Source: Providencia rettgeri
GTDB taxonomy: Bacteria; Pseudomonadota; Gammaproteobacteria; Enterobacterales; Enterobacteriaceae
Assembly (NCBI RefSeq): GCF_023205015.1
Contig: NZ_CP096258.1
Location: forward strand, 3,596,001-3,660,000
Direction: 5' to 3'
DNA length: 64,000 nucleotides
Part shown: in pieces, positions 46,369 to 55,842 of the stretch
How the letters are laid out: every line of letters begins with the position of its first letter
Position numbering within the stretch: position 1 is the stretch's first letter
Translations under genes and position numbers: made by a program
Notes under the pieces: generated by a model
What the model was told of the DNA's origin: nothing
Database searches by the model: none
What the model saw: the letters and a program-made list of their open reading frames with translations, nothing else

Positions 46369-46980
46369 TTATGTGACTAGTGAAATAACACGACTACACA
46401 CTTTCTCTAATAACGCTTTGTTATGGCTAAAAATAACCATTGTTAGTGGTCGCTCTTCGGATAATTTCACTAACAACTGCCAAATCTCTTTTTGCAAATT
46501 AGCGTCTAATTGTGCGGTGACCTCATCGGCAATTAAAATTTTTGTTCGCGGGTCAAGGGCTCGCAGTAACGCAATTCGGGCGAGTTCACCACCGGATAAC
46601 TCACTAGGTCGCCTTTCTAACCAAGTAGGTTTAATTGAAAACTGATCCAGCCAATCTGCATCCGGTTGCCATGCATCAGATAAGCTCGCCCCTACGGTAC
46701 GGTATGGATTAAAACTTTTTTCAGGGTGCTGAGGGACTAATTGAACAGGACAATAACCCTGCTGAGGTAACGGTTTCCCTTCAAACAAAATGGTTCCTTG
46801 GGTTGCATGCTGCCACTGAGCGAATACTCGGCCTAACGTAGTTTTACCAAAACCACTGGGGGCAGAGATCCCAAGGCGTTCACCGCTAGTCAGTGACATG
46901 CTAAAGCCATCCCACAGCCGTCGGCCACCTTGTTCAATGCATAAATTATTTACTTGGAAAATAGGTTCAGTGATACTCAT
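46369..46980 (-). CDS. ABC transporter ATPase, NikE/DppF-like, short
   Basis: This is the second ATPase of a peptide/nickel-type importer, 203 aa. Walker A is APSGFGKT (40-47; the usual first Gly is Ala), the signature is LSGGELARI, Walker B is ILIADEVTAQLD, and the H-loop is FSHN. It ends shortly after the nucleotide-binding domain, without the C-terminal extension found in DppF/OppF (about 260-330 aa). Its ATG overlaps the preceding ATPase stop by 4 nt. It is the last gene of the five-gene operon, convergent to the protease gene. Confidence 0.87.
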   Translation of the reverse strand: MSITEPIFQVNNLCIEQGGRRLWDGFSMSLTSGERLGISAPSGFGKTTLGRVFAQWQHATQGTILFEGKPLPQQGYCPVQLVPQHPEKSFNPYRTVGASLSDAWQPDADWLDQFSIKPTWLERRPSELSGGELARIALLRALDPRTKILIADEVTAQLDANLQKEIWQLLVKLSEERPLTMVIFSHNKALLEKVCSRVISLVT

Positions 46981-47753
46981 TTACTTGCCATAAATTGATG
47001 TTCCGGTAACGCATTCCACAACGACTGCAGCCATTGACCACCACCACCTTGTTGTAGCTTTTGGCTACTTAACACGTCTTCCAACGCTCCGTTACGCAAT
47101 AAGGCAATACGGTCAGCAAAACGCACTGCCATGGACAAATCATGGGTGACCCATAAAACACCTCGGCCATCGTGGCAGAGCGATTTAATGTTTTCGAGTA
47201 GCTGCATGGCATGGTCATCATCCAGCCATGATGAAATTTCATCCGCTAAAATATATTGCGCGTGCGAGAGTGTCGCACTACTGGCGAGTACCCGTTTAGC
47301 CATTCCACCAGATAACTGGTTTGGGTAGCTATCTACCAATGAGCCTTGCAGATTATATTGCTGTAAATGCCGTGCGACATCGTGCATTTTAATATGCTGC
47401 CCACTTAACACAGCGGCACGTTCTAATTGTGGGCCGATACGAATTAACGGATTAAGCGCATTAACCCCTTGAGGGATATAACATAATGCGTTTCCACGAT
47501 GCTGAGCTTTGTTTTGTTCAGTCAGCTTTTTACCATTAAGGTGAATACCGCCACGACAGCGCATATTATGGGGAAGCAACCCCAAAACACTCTGTAATAA
47601 CAAGCTCTTACCTTCTCCGCTCCCACCTACCAATGCAACCATCTCACCGGGCTGAATATCCAATGAAATCCCTTGCAGTAACGGCGACCAACGTTTACGC
47701 CCTAACCAACGAAATTGCGCGACATCCACGGTGAGATTATCAAGACTCAACAT
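46977..47753 (-). CDS. ABC transporter ATPase, NikD/DppD-like
   Basis: This is the first ATPase of the importer, 258 aa. Walker A is GGSGEGKS (43-50), the signature is LSGGMAKRV, Walker B is YILADEISSWLD, and the H-loop is WVTHDLSM. Start ATG 47753 is preferred (AAGGGGG close upstream, 7-nt overlap with the permease gene); ATG 47771 would add six residues without a ribosome site. It pairs with the short NikE-like ATPase. Confidence 0.87.
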   Translation of the reverse strand: MLSLDNLTVDVAQFRWLGRKRWSPLLQGISLDIQPGEMVALVGGSGEGKSLLLQSVLGLLPHNMRCRGGIHLNGKKLTEQNKAQHRGNALCYIPQGVNALNPLIRIGPQLERAAVLSGQHIKMHDVARHLQQYNLQGSLVDSYPNQLSGGMAKRVLASSATLSHAQYILADEISSWLDDDHAMQLLENIKSLCHDGRGVLWVTHDLSMAVRFADRIALLRNGALEDVLSSQKLQQGGGGQWLQSLWNALPEHQFMASK

Positions 47754-48559
47754 ACGGCCCCCTTCAACCATAACTGTTGTAAGGCTTTGGCGAATTGGTC
47801 AAATAATAACACTAACCCAACTAAAGCAACGCCAGGGAAGACCACCAGCCACCACGCTCCTGTGCTGAGATAACGCAATGCATCAGACAATAAAATGCCC
47901 AGTGAGGGCTCATGGGGCGATAAACCAAAACCTAAAAAACTTAATGCTGCGCTGTGTAATACTGCGTGGGGAAACATTAATAACGTCCCGACCATCCATT
48001 GCGGCAAAATCATGGGTAAATAGTGATAGCGCCAGCGATAAAATGCACTGTTACCAATACGTTGAGATAACATAATGTAATCTGACTGGCTAACTCGTTG
48101 TAACTCCGAACGCAAAATTAAGGCGAGTTTTGGCCAATGTGTTAGTGCAACCGCCCAAATCACCCCCATTTTTCCGCCTCCCAACGTGAAACAAATCAAT
48201 ACCAGCAATAAAAGATGGGGTAATGCCAACATGGCATCAATAATACCACGCACCACATAGTCCATGGCTTTGCTTATTGAAGATAACCCCGCCATGACAA
48301 GTGCAATAAAACCACTGGTAATGGCCGCCATAAGGCCGATTTGCAAGCTGGTTGCCACACCTTGAAAGGTTCTGGCAAATAAGTCACGTCCTAAATTATC
48401 TGTCCCAAATAGATGTGCCCACGACGGTGGCAATCGCCTATCGAGTAAATTCATTTCAATATCATTGAGGGAGAAACCAAACGCATAGATACTGACGATA
48501 ACCAATAAAAGCAACGAGAAAGCTAACTTAAGCAAAGCGCGATTCGGGTTATATGTCAT
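47747..48559 (-). CDS. ABC transporter permease, NikC/DppC-like
   Basis: This inner-membrane permease is 270 aa with about six transmembrane helices. The N-terminal region has HLFGTDNLGRDLFARTFQGVATSL, typical of the NikC/DppC family. The coupling region corresponds to LSQRIGNSAFYRWRYHYLPMILP, and SFLGFGLSPHEPSLGILLSDALRYL is near the end. Its ATG overlaps the NikB-like stop by 4 nt. Confidence 0.92.
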   Translation of the reverse strand: MTYNPNRALLKLAFSLLLLVIVSIYAFGFSLNDIEMNLLDRRLPPSWAHLFGTDNLGRDLFARTFQGVATSLQIGLMAAITSGFIALVMAGLSSISKAMDYVVRGIIDAMLALPHLLLLVLICFTLGGGKMGVIWAVALTHWPKLALILRSELQRVSQSDYIMLSQRIGNSAFYRWRYHYLPMILPQWMVGTLLMFPHAVLHSAALSFLGFGLSPHEPSLGILLSDALRYLSTGAWWLVVFPGVALVGLVLLFDQFAKALQQLWLKGAVC

Positions 48560-49524
48560 GACGACCTCATCACTCCCTTATTCACTTTTTTTAGCAAGCT
48601 GTCGGCTATCGTATTGCTAAAAAATATTAGCGCAGCACATAACATCACGATCCCCATCAACAAGGGAATATCTCCACGTAACCCTGCATCAATCGTCGCC
48701 TGACCTAAGCCTGGATAGGCAAATACTTTTTCTGCTAATAATGCCCCACTCAATAATTCACCAATAGAAGCAAACTGCAAACAAATTGCGGGGGTGATGG
48801 CATGCTTTAGGACATGAAAGCCTATCATCGACCAGCCTTTATCTCCTTGGGCTTGTGCATAATGAATAAATTCACTGCTCATCACCTCAACCACTTTGGC
48901 ACGTGTATGCAATGCGATATTGCCGACGCCTAACATACCCAACGCAATGACAGGTAAAACCAGATGATGAAGTTTTTGTGAAAATGTTGCCGTTTGCTCA
49001 TCCAAGCCTATCGGCCAAGCACAGCATATCGGCGCCCACTGTAATGTCACCGCAAACAGAGACAACAACAGTAAACCCACCCAAAAAACAGGAATTGAAG
49101 CAAGTAAATAGCATAACGTTGAAATAAGTTTGTCTGGCCAGCGGTTTAAATAACGCCCCGCGACCAAACCCAACGCAAAACCAACAACGCCAGAGAACAG
49201 CCAAGAGCTAATAAGTAGGGCTAAAGAAGGCACAAGGCGGTCAGCAATCACTTGAATTACTGGGGTATTATAGAGCATGGAATAGCCCAAATCCCCCTGT
49301 AAGACTTGTGAAAACCAGCGCCAGAACTGAACCCACAGTGGTTGGTCAAGCCCCCATCGAGCAGCAATGAGCGCATATTGCTCAGGGGGTACGTGCAGTA
49401 AGTCATTGCCGATATAGGCTTTTATTGGGTCGATAGGCGAGTAACTCAGCAGGATAAAAATTCCTGCTGCCGTTACGGTTAATAAACAAATAAATCGCAA
49501 TAAAAGCCCAAGTGCGGTTCGCAT
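48556..49524 (-). CDS. ABC transporter permease, NikB/DppB-like
   Basis: This inner-membrane permease is 322 aa. Family features are SPIDPIKAYIGND, RWGLDQPLWVQFWRWFSQVLQGDLGYS, ASIPVFWVGLLLL and the coupling loop EFIHYAQAQGDKGWSMIGFHVLKHAI with LLSGALLAEKVFAYPGLGQ. Start ATG 49524 is chosen because it overlaps the binding-protein stop as TAATG and puts the first helix at the N-terminus; ATG 49545 is possible. Confidence 0.92.
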   Translation of the reverse strand: MRTALGLLLRFICLLTVTAAGIFILLSYSPIDPIKAYIGNDLLHVPPEQYALIAARWGLDQPLWVQFWRWFSQVLQGDLGYSMLYNTPVIQVIADRLVPSLALLISSWLFSGVVGFALGLVAGRYLNRWPDKLISTLCYLLASIPVFWVGLLLLSLFAVTLQWAPICCAWPIGLDEQTATFSQKLHHLVLPVIALGMLGVGNIALHTRAKVVEVMSSEFIHYAQAQGDKGWSMIGFHVLKHAITPAICLQFASIGELLSGALLAEKVFAYPGLGQATIDAGLRGDIPLLMGIVMLCAALIFFSNTIADSLLKKVNKGVMRSS

Positions 49525-51101
49525 TACTGACAGGTCCACGCCCATTCATCGACATTATTTAACACTGACCAAGAGCCGTGAATTTCAGGGGCACTGGCGC
49601 CTAAATCAACACAATTATTCAGTAAATAAATATGTTGCAGGTTCATCAACCAAGCCCATGGGGCATCACCTTTAATACCCACCCCCGTGTTACCGTTCCA
49701 ATCCACTTGTTGCCATAACGGGATCGCTGCGTCTTGGTCAGCTTGCGCTAACGCTTTTTCAATCAATTGATCGACTTCAGCATTTTTATAATAACCCGGG
49801 TTGTAAAAGCCAACACCCGCAGCCTTGCTGCTGTAATTATGGACAATCTCCATCGGGTCTAAGCTTCCCCAACCAAACAGTGTTGGATTCGCATGCATAT
49901 TGAGTTCAACGGTTTCCCAACTCCCCGATTTTAAATCCATTTCGATACCAATGGGTTTTAAACTTGAACGGATTGCCTGAGCAAGGTCTCGACGTGTGGT
50001 ATCACCACTGGCATACCATAAGGTTAGCTTAGCCACTTTACCGTCTTTTTCCCTTAAGCCATCTTTGTTTAGCGTCCACCCTGCCTCTTCTAAAATGGAT
50101 TTCGCTTTCTCAAGATCGCCATCTTTAAAAGCAGAGTCTGGGTTATTCCATGGCAGCCCTGCAACACCGGTATAAGCTGGCACCGCAAAGCCTTCCAATA
50201 CGGATCCTGCTAATAGTTTACGGTCAAGTGCATAGTTAATCGCTTTACGGACAGCAACATCTGAAGTGATGTCGTTACCAATAGGGTTACCTTGGGCATC
50301 TTTACCACCTGCAGGTGGAATTGGGAAAGAGATACCGCGATTTTCCACACTATAGCGCTCAATCAATTTCATGTTTTTCACATTATTAGCATTCGCTGCT
50401 ACCGCCACAGGGATACGAACGATTTCCAGTTGATTGCTTTGTGCCGCAGCAAAGGCCGCATCTTCATCAAGGAAAACAAAGACCATTTTACCAAAATCAT
50501 TTTTTGGCCCTGCATAATATGGATTTTGCTCAACAATCAGTTGCTGCCCCGGTTGGAATGCGACTAAACGGTAAGGGCCTGCACCAATCGGGTTATGTGC
50601 GTAGGTTTTCGCATCATATTTATCGGCACAAACAATTCCTAACGAGCCTAATACATTCACAAAAGTACTTTGTGGGGAAGATAACGTGATTTTTACGGTG
50701 AGAGGGTCGATTTCCTCTGCTTTGGCAAAGTTGCCCATGTCCACCTTGCCGCCACTGGCTGCGGCATTGTTATAGGTAAAAACCACATCTTTGGCGGTTA
50801 ATGGTGAGCCATCGGAAAATTTTAAGCCTTTTTTCAGTTTGAGCGTCCATTGTTTACCATCGGCATTATGTTCATAGCTTTCAAGCATATAGCTATGCCA
50901 TGAAAGATCCGCTTTTTGTTTCAGTAATGGACTATGCAACAGTAAATAACTACCGTGGCTCCACCCAAGCATTGGGTCAAAACCTTCAGTGGGCTCTGAG
51001 CCAATGGCTAAACGTAAGGTTTGTGACTGAGCAGGCTCTACCGCTTGTGCTTGCAGTGTAAGCCCCATCAGGCACACGGCTGCAACGATATTTTTAATCA
51101 T
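49524..51101 (-). CDS. Periplasmic binding protein, SBP5 (NikA/DppA) family
   Basis: This is the solute-binding protein of the importer, 525 aa, signal peptide MIKNIVAAVCLMGLTLQAQA. SBP5 landmarks are LRLAIGSEPTEGFDPMLGW, LKKGLKFSDGSPLTAKDVVFTYN, NPIGAGPYRLVAF and VRKAINYALDRKLLAG. The family binds peptides, Ni-chelates, haem or metallophores, and sequence reading cannot decide. Location beside UreR/urease and hydrogenase maturation genes makes nickel the best contextual guess. It is first in a compact five-gene operon in which every junction overlaps. Confidence 0.88.
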   Translation of the reverse strand: MIKNIVAAVCLMGLTLQAQAVEPAQSQTLRLAIGSEPTEGFDPMLGWSHGSYLLLHSPLLKQKADLSWHSYMLESYEHNADGKQWTLKLKKGLKFSDGSPLTAKDVVFTYNNAAASGGKVDMGNFAKAEEIDPLTVKITLSSPQSTFVNVLGSLGIVCADKYDAKTYAHNPIGAGPYRLVAFQPGQQLIVEQNPYYAGPKNDFGKMVFVFLDEDAAFAAAQSNQLEIVRIPVAVAANANNVKNMKLIERYSVENRGISFPIPPAGGKDAQGNPIGNDITSDVAVRKAINYALDRKLLAGSVLEGFAVPAYTGVAGLPWNNPDSAFKDGDLEKAKSILEEAGWTLNKDGLREKDGKVAKLTLWYASGDTTRRDLAQAIRSSLKPIGIEMDLKSGSWETVELNMHANPTLFGWGSLDPMEIVHNYSSKAAGVGFYNPGYYKNAEVDQLIEKALAQADQDAAIPLWQQVDWNGNTGVGIKGDAPWAWLMNLQHIYLLNNCVDLGASAPEIHGSWSVLNNVDEWAWTCQ

Positions 51102-51317
51102 ACATCCCTCTATAGACAGGTTTTATTTTTTATTTCAAATCATCAATGTCGCTATTGTCATTGATGCCGCTATCGGTGAGATATTCACTATGTGTAAAGT
51201 AGCAAATATGAGTTATATTAAATTTAACGCCCTGATTGCTAGGCGCTATATCAAGAGAACCACGAATTTAATCAAGAAACGGTAAAAATTGAGCCCCTGT
51301 TTGACCTGCCTTAACAA

Positions 51318-52208
51318 TTACCCATCAATTTCTTTGTCAAATTCAATCGGGTTAGAGTGCAAGGACAAATTGGTAATAAAATTCGGGTCGTTCGACTGCC
51401 TTGATTGCAACCGAAATTGAGAAGGCGTCATATTATATTTTCGCTTAAAGACATCACAAAAATAAGCATTGCTTCCAAAACCGCAGCGGTGACTAATTTG
51501 AAAAACAGAATAATTTGAAAAGGTTAAAAAATTCAGCGCCATTCCCATTCGCACATCGAGTAGTAATTGGCGAAAAGACACCCCTTCGCGGCTCAAATGA
51601 CGGCGTAAAGTGGATGGCGTGGTAAATAACGCTTTCGCGACATCCTCTAAGTGCCATTTTTTTTGCGGTTCTTGAGTGATCAAATGGGTAATCGCTTGAT
51701 TTTTCGGCTCATCATAATTGAAGCGAAAAAGATTTAGAATATCGATACCATCTTGATATATCGCCATTAAAATAAAATATAGGCTCTGTCTCATTAGCAA
51801 TGCTTCTTGGGACTCACTCTGTTTTTTTAATGGTAAGCATTGTTTTAATAAACTAAAGTTATCTCTCACGGTTTCTGGGGGAGACACATGGTAAATGGGT
51901 TGGTGGCTAGTCAGAGGTGCACCCGACTTCATTAAGGTTTTCAGTAATAAAAATACCGGTTGTAATTCATCTGCCGACATCGACAATGTGTGTAATTCAA
52001 GCGGCTGCTTCACGGTATTACACACAATATTGCAAGACACTTGACTATATTTAGGAATAATTAAGGTGACATCGCTTTCAATTTCAATGGATTGACCGTT
52101 GATCACAACATTTCCTTTCGCGCCCGTCAGCATGGCTATCATCGCATTTTCAATATAAAACGCTTTTAACACCATTTGGCTTTCCGAAAGAAAAAATTTA
52201 TATTCCAT
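51318..52208 (-). CDS. ureR: AraC-family urease activator UreR
   Basis: UreR is a urea-responsive activator that in Proteus and Providencia turns on ureD and its own gene. The protein is 296 aa, close to P. mirabilis UreR as recalled (293). The N-terminal half is the ligand-binding, dimerising domain. The C-terminal two-HTH AraC domain (about 195-296) has WHLEDVAKALFTTPSTLRRHLSREGVSFRQLLLDVR and ISHRCGFGSNAYFCDVFKRKYNMTPSQFR. It is divergent from ureD with 414 bp between. Its 3' end is 216 bp before the Nik-like operon on the same strand. Confidence 0.92.
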   Translation of the reverse strand: MEYKFFLSESQMVLKAFYIENAMIAMLTGAKGNVVINGQSIEIESDVTLIIPKYSQVSCNIVCNTVKQPLELHTLSMSADELQPVFLLLKTLMKSGAPLTSHQPIYHVSPPETVRDNFSLLKQCLPLKKQSESQEALLMRQSLYFILMAIYQDGIDILNLFRFNYDEPKNQAITHLITQEPQKKWHLEDVAKALFTTPSTLRRHLSREGVSFRQLLLDVRMGMALNFLTFSNYSVFQISHRCGFGSNAYFCDVFKRKYNMTPSQFRLQSRQSNDPNFITNLSLHSNPIEFDKEIDG

Positions 52209-52622
52209 AATCTCTATAAACTGCCGTTAATGTCAGAATGACTTCCCAAGAAAAGGGATTGTTGAATCGATATAAAGTCACGTCGTAAAACATCTCAACC
52301 CCATATCAGTGCGGCTGAGAATATAGTCCTGTTACGCTGAAATCGCAATATAGATATACGCTCATTTTTTACTGTTATTTTGATGGTTGTTATATTTTCT
52401 AAATAAAATGCTGTTTAATTGAAAGGCAATTTTCGATATAAGGTGTAGAATCGCGCGGCAGGCACATGCAGCCGATAACGCTGCATAATAATAATGATTT
52501 TGGTATTCACTCACACCCTACCCTACTTGCATTAGCTTTTACATTACAAGTACCCAATTTTTGTTTGGGGTATAGCTAAACATGTTCGCGTATTTTTAGT
52601 TGACTGAGTTGCAGGAGAAAGT
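52209..52622. promoter_or_regulatory. Divergent ureR/ureD control region
   Basis: This 414-bp region without a gene is where UreR should bind. It contains an inverted repeat TACTTG (52524-52529) / CAAGTA (52547-52552) and a leader hairpin TACCC...GGGGTA (about 52551-52572) before ureD. UreR half-sites could not be assigned reliably. Confidence 0.6.
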
Positions 52623-53459
52623 ATGTCTGATTTTTCAGGATCAGGCTGGTTAGCTGAAATCTTTTTACGATATGAACTAAAACGTGGCGTCACCCGCTTA
52701 ACGGATAAACAACATATCGGCCCTTTAATGGTTCAGCGGTCATTCTACCCCGAGCAAGGCATTGCACACACGTATTTACTTCATCCACCCGGTGGCGTTG
52801 TCGGGGGGGATAAACTTCTTATCAATATTGATGTTCAACCACATGCCCATGCGTTATTGACTACGCCTGGAGCAACAAAATTTTATCGCAGTGCGGGCGG
52901 TGTTGCGCGGCAAGTACAAACCTTAACGGTGGCACCTAATGGGTTCTTAGAATGGTTGCCTCAAGAAAACATTTTTTTCCCTGAGGCGCAAGTTCACATA
53001 GAGACCCATGTGCGGATCACCAGTTCATCAAAATTTATCGGCTGGGAAATCCAGTGTTTAGGCCGCCCTGTATTAAACGAACAATTCGACAACGGCAATA
53101 TTCGGGGCCGATTGCAATTTTATATTGATGACAAGCTCACCTTGGCGGAATCTATCTTTATCAATGGTTCTCAAAAACAATCGGCCGTCATGCGTGAGTT
53201 TCCCATGTTCGGCTCTTTATATATCTACCCCGCCAGCGATGAATTGAAAGCAGAACTTCAAGATAGCTTAGCCTGTTTTTTCTCTACCGATGTTAGGCCG
53301 CTTGAGTATGGGCTAACTGATGTGGACGGTATTTTAGTTTTGCGGCTATTAGGCTCTCAAACCGAGCCAATAATGGCCTGTTTTGCCCATATTTGGCAGG
53401 CAACAAGACAATACTGGTTAGGTTATTGTCCTGAGCCACCGCGTATTTGGGCAACGTAA
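52623..53459 (+). CDS. ureD: Urease accessory protein UreD
   Basis: UreD is the scaffold that binds apo-urease and, with UreF and UreG, forms the nickel-insertion complex. It is 278 aa. Family blocks are IGPLMVQRSFYPEQGIAHTYLLHPPGGVVGGDKL, TTPGATKFYRS and EWLPQENIFFPEA. The ribosome site GGAG lies six bases before ATG. It is the first gene of ureDABCEFG. Confidence 0.96.
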   Translation: MSDFSGSGWLAEIFLRYELKRGVTRLTDKQHIGPLMVQRSFYPEQGIAHTYLLHPPGGVVGGDKLLINIDVQPHAHALLTTPGATKFYRSAGGVARQVQTLTVAPNGFLEWLPQENIFFPEAQVHIETHVRITSSSKFIGWEIQCLGRPVLNEQFDNGNIRGRLQFYIDDKLTLAESIFINGSQKQSAVMREFPMFGSLYIYPASDELKAELQDSLACFFSTDVRPLEYGLTDVDGILVLRLLGSQTEPIMACFAHIWQATRQYWLGYCPEPPRIWAT

Positions 53460-53479
53460 ACGTTTTTTAGGAGCAAAAA

Positions 53480-53782
53480 ATGGAATTAACCCCAAGAGAA
53501 AAAGACAAATTATTACTTTTTACGGCAGGTCTCGTCGCAGAAAGACGCTTAGCCCGTGGATTAAAGCTCAATTACCCTGAGGCCGTCGCGCTAATCAGTT
53601 GTGCGATTATGGAAGGCGCCCGTGATGGTAAAACGGTTGCCCAGTTAATGAGCGAAGGTCGAACCGTGTTAACAGCAGAGCAGGTCATGGAGGGGGTACC
53701 AGAAATGATCAAAGACATCCAAGTGGAATGTACATTTCCTGATGGCACAAAGTTGGTTTCTATCCACGACCCAATTGTATAG
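53480..53782 (+). CDS. ureA: Urease gamma subunit
   Basis: This is the smallest structural subunit of the (alpha-beta-gamma)3 urease, 100 aa, with the typical MELTPREKDKLLLFTAGLVA start, GLKLNYPEAVALIS and MIKDIQVECTFPDGTKLVS. GGAG precedes the ATG. It is 20 bp after ureD and 8 bp before ureB. Confidence 0.98.
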   Translation: MELTPREKDKLLLFTAGLVAERRLARGLKLNYPEAVALISCAIMEGARDGKTVAQLMSEGRTVLTAEQVMEGVPEMIKDIQVECTFPDGTKLVSIHDPIV

Positions 53783-53790
53783 GTGGCAAC

Positions 53791-54114
53791 ATGATCCCCG
53801 GTGAAATTAAAGTCAATCAAGATTTAGGTGACATCGAACTCAATGCAGGTCGAGAAACCCAAATAATCCTCGTTGCAAATACAGGCGATCGCCCGATACA
53901 AATTGGCTCTCACTACCATTTTTACGAAGCAAACGAAGCGCTAAAATTTGCACGTGAAGGCACGCTTGGGTTTCGTTTAAACATCCCAGCGGGAATGGCT
54001 GTTCGTTTTGAGCCCGGACAGAGTCGCACTGTTGAGTTAGTCGCATTTAGCGGTAAAAGAGAAATTTACGGTTTCCATGGCAAGATCATGGGAAAATTAG
54101 AGAGTGAGAAATAA
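53791..54114 (+). CDS. ureB: Urease beta subunit
   Basis: This is the structural beta subunit, 107 aa. Diagnostic stretches are MIPGEIKVNQDLGDIELNAG, VANTGDRPIQIGSHYHFYEAN and GTAVRFEPG-like GMAVRFEPGQSRTVELV. It ends two bases before the ureC start, so the subunits are translated in step. Confidence 0.98.
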   Translation: MIPGEIKVNQDLGDIELNAGRETQIILVANTGDRPIQIGSHYHFYEANEALKFAREGTLGFRLNIPAGMAVRFEPGQSRTVELVAFSGKREIYGFHGKIMGKLESEK

Positions 54115-54116
54115 TC

Positions 54117-55820
54117 ATGAAAACCATCTCACGGCAAGCCTATGCGGATATGTTTGGCCCAACAACGGGTGACCGCCTACGCTTAGCAGACACAGAATTA
54201 TTTTTAGAAATTGAAAAAGATTTTACGACTTATGGTGAAGAGGTCAAATTTGGTGGCGGTAAGGTCATTCGTGACGGTATGGGACAAAGCCAAGTAACCA
54301 GCGACCAATGCGTTGATGTGATAATCACCAACGCCATTATTCTCGACCATTGGGGCATTGTTAAAGCCGATATTGGCATTAAAAATGGCCGCATTGCGGG
54401 GATTGGTAAAGCCGGCAACCCTGATGTGCAACCGAATGTTGATATCGTGATTGGCCCCGGTACTGAAGTGGTTGCAGGCGAAGGTAAAATTATCACCGCG
54501 GGTGGTGTTGATACCCATATTCACTTTATTTGCCCACAACAAGCTGAAGAAGGCTTAGTGTCTGGCGTCACCACCTTTATTGGTGGCGGAACCGGCCCTG
54601 TCGCAGGCACCAATGCCACGACCGTCACGCCGGGGATTTGGAATATGTACCGCATGTTACAAGCCGTGGACGAGCTGCCGATTAATGTCGGTTTGTTTGG
54701 CAAAGGCTGCGTGAGTAAACCCGAGGCTATCCGCGAACAAATTGAAGCGGGAGCTATCGGATTGAAAATCCACGAAGACTGGGGTGCGACCCCGATGGCC
54801 ATCCATAACTGCTTGAATGTGGCTGATGAAATGGATGTCCAAGTCGCTATCCACTCCGATACATTAAACGAAGGTGGCTTTTATGAAGAAACTGTAAAAG
54901 CTATCGCGGGGCGTGTCATTCACGTATTCCATACGGAAGGTGCTGGTGGCGGCCATGCCCCTGATGTGATCAAATCGGTGGGCGAGCCCAATATTCTGCC
55001 TGCGTCAACTAACCCAACCATGCCATACACCATTAATACCGTTGATGAGCATTTGGATATGTTGATGGTTTGCCACCACTTAGACCCATCTATTCCTGAA
55101 GATGTGGCTTTTGCTGAGTCCCGTATTCGCCGTGAAACCATCGCCGCTGAAGATATTTTGCATGATATGGGCGCCATTTCAGTCATGTCTTCGGACTCAC
55201 AAGCCATGGGGCGTGTTGGTGAAGTGATTACTCGTACTTGGCAATGCGCTCATAAAATGAAATTACAGCGCGGAACTTTAGAAGGCGATACACCAGAAAA
55301 CGACAATAACCGCATCAAACGTTACGTGGCGAAATACACCATTAACCCCGCTATCGCCCACGGTATTGCCCATGAGGTTGGGTCGATTGGAAAAGGAAAA
55401 CTCGCGGATATCGTCTTGTGGGATCCCGCCTTTTTTGGCATTAAGCCTGCCTTGATCATGAAAGGCGGCATGGTCGCTTATGCCCCTATGGGAGATATCA
55501 ACGCGGCTATCCCAACGCCTCAACCTGTGCACTACCGCCCAATGTTTGGCACATTAGGTAAAGCCAAATACCAAACGTCGATGATTTTTATGTCGAAAGC
55601 GGGTATTGATGCCGGCGTGCCTGAAAAACTCGGTTTACAGAGCAAAATTGGTCGTGTGGAAGGCTGCCGAAATATTAGTAAGGCATCCATGATCCACAAT
55701 AGTTATGTGCCACATATTGAGCTGGATCCGCAGACTTACATCGTAAAAGCCGATGGTATTCCATTAGTTTGTGAACCTGCGATTGAGCTGCCAATGGCAC
55801 AGCGTTACTTTTTATTCTGA
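54117..55820 (+). CDS. ureC: Urease alpha (catalytic) subunit
   Basis: UreC hydrolyses urea to ammonia and carbamate at a dinuclear nickel site. It is 567 aa. All active-site residues match Klebsiella numbering: His134 and His136 (THIHF), the carbamylated Lys217 (GLKIHEDWG), His246, His272, Asp360 (MSSDSQAMG) and the catalytic His320 (MVCHHLDPS). The enzyme should be functional. It is followed after 22 bp by ureE. Confidence 0.99.
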   Translation: MKTISRQAYADMFGPTTGDRLRLADTELFLEIEKDFTTYGEEVKFGGGKVIRDGMGQSQVTSDQCVDVIITNAIILDHWGIVKADIGIKNGRIAGIGKAGNPDVQPNVDIVIGPGTEVVAGEGKIITAGGVDTHIHFICPQQAEEGLVSGVTTFIGGGTGPVAGTNATTVTPGIWNMYRMLQAVDELPINVGLFGKGCVSKPEAIREQIEAGAIGLKIHEDWGATPMAIHNCLNVADEMDVQVAIHSDTLNEGGFYEETVKAIAGRVIHVFHTEGAGGGHAPDVIKSVGEPNILPASTNPTMPYTINTVDEHLDMLMVCHHLDPSIPEDVAFAESRIRRETIAAEDILHDMGAISVMSSDSQAMGRVGEVITRTWQCAHKMKLQRGTLEGDTPENDNNRIKRYVAKYTINPAIAHGIAHEVGSIGKGKLADIVLWDPAFFGIKPALIMKGGMVAYAPMGDINAAIPTPQPVHYRPMFGTLGKAKYQTSMIFMSKAGIDAGVPEKLGLQSKIGRVEGCRNISKASMIHNSYVPHIELDPQTYIVKADGIPLVCEPAIELPMAQRYFLF

Positions 55821-55842
55821 CCCCCGACGAAAGAGCCAGAAC

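Noticed and set aside
51102..51317. NikR operator upstream of the Nik-like binding protein
   Set aside because: No GTATGA-N16-TCATAC dyad was found; isolated partial matches only.
52409..52423. UreR half-site TGCTGTTTAATTG
   Set aside because: Matches the remembered degenerate consensus only partly; could not be distinguished from AT-rich background.
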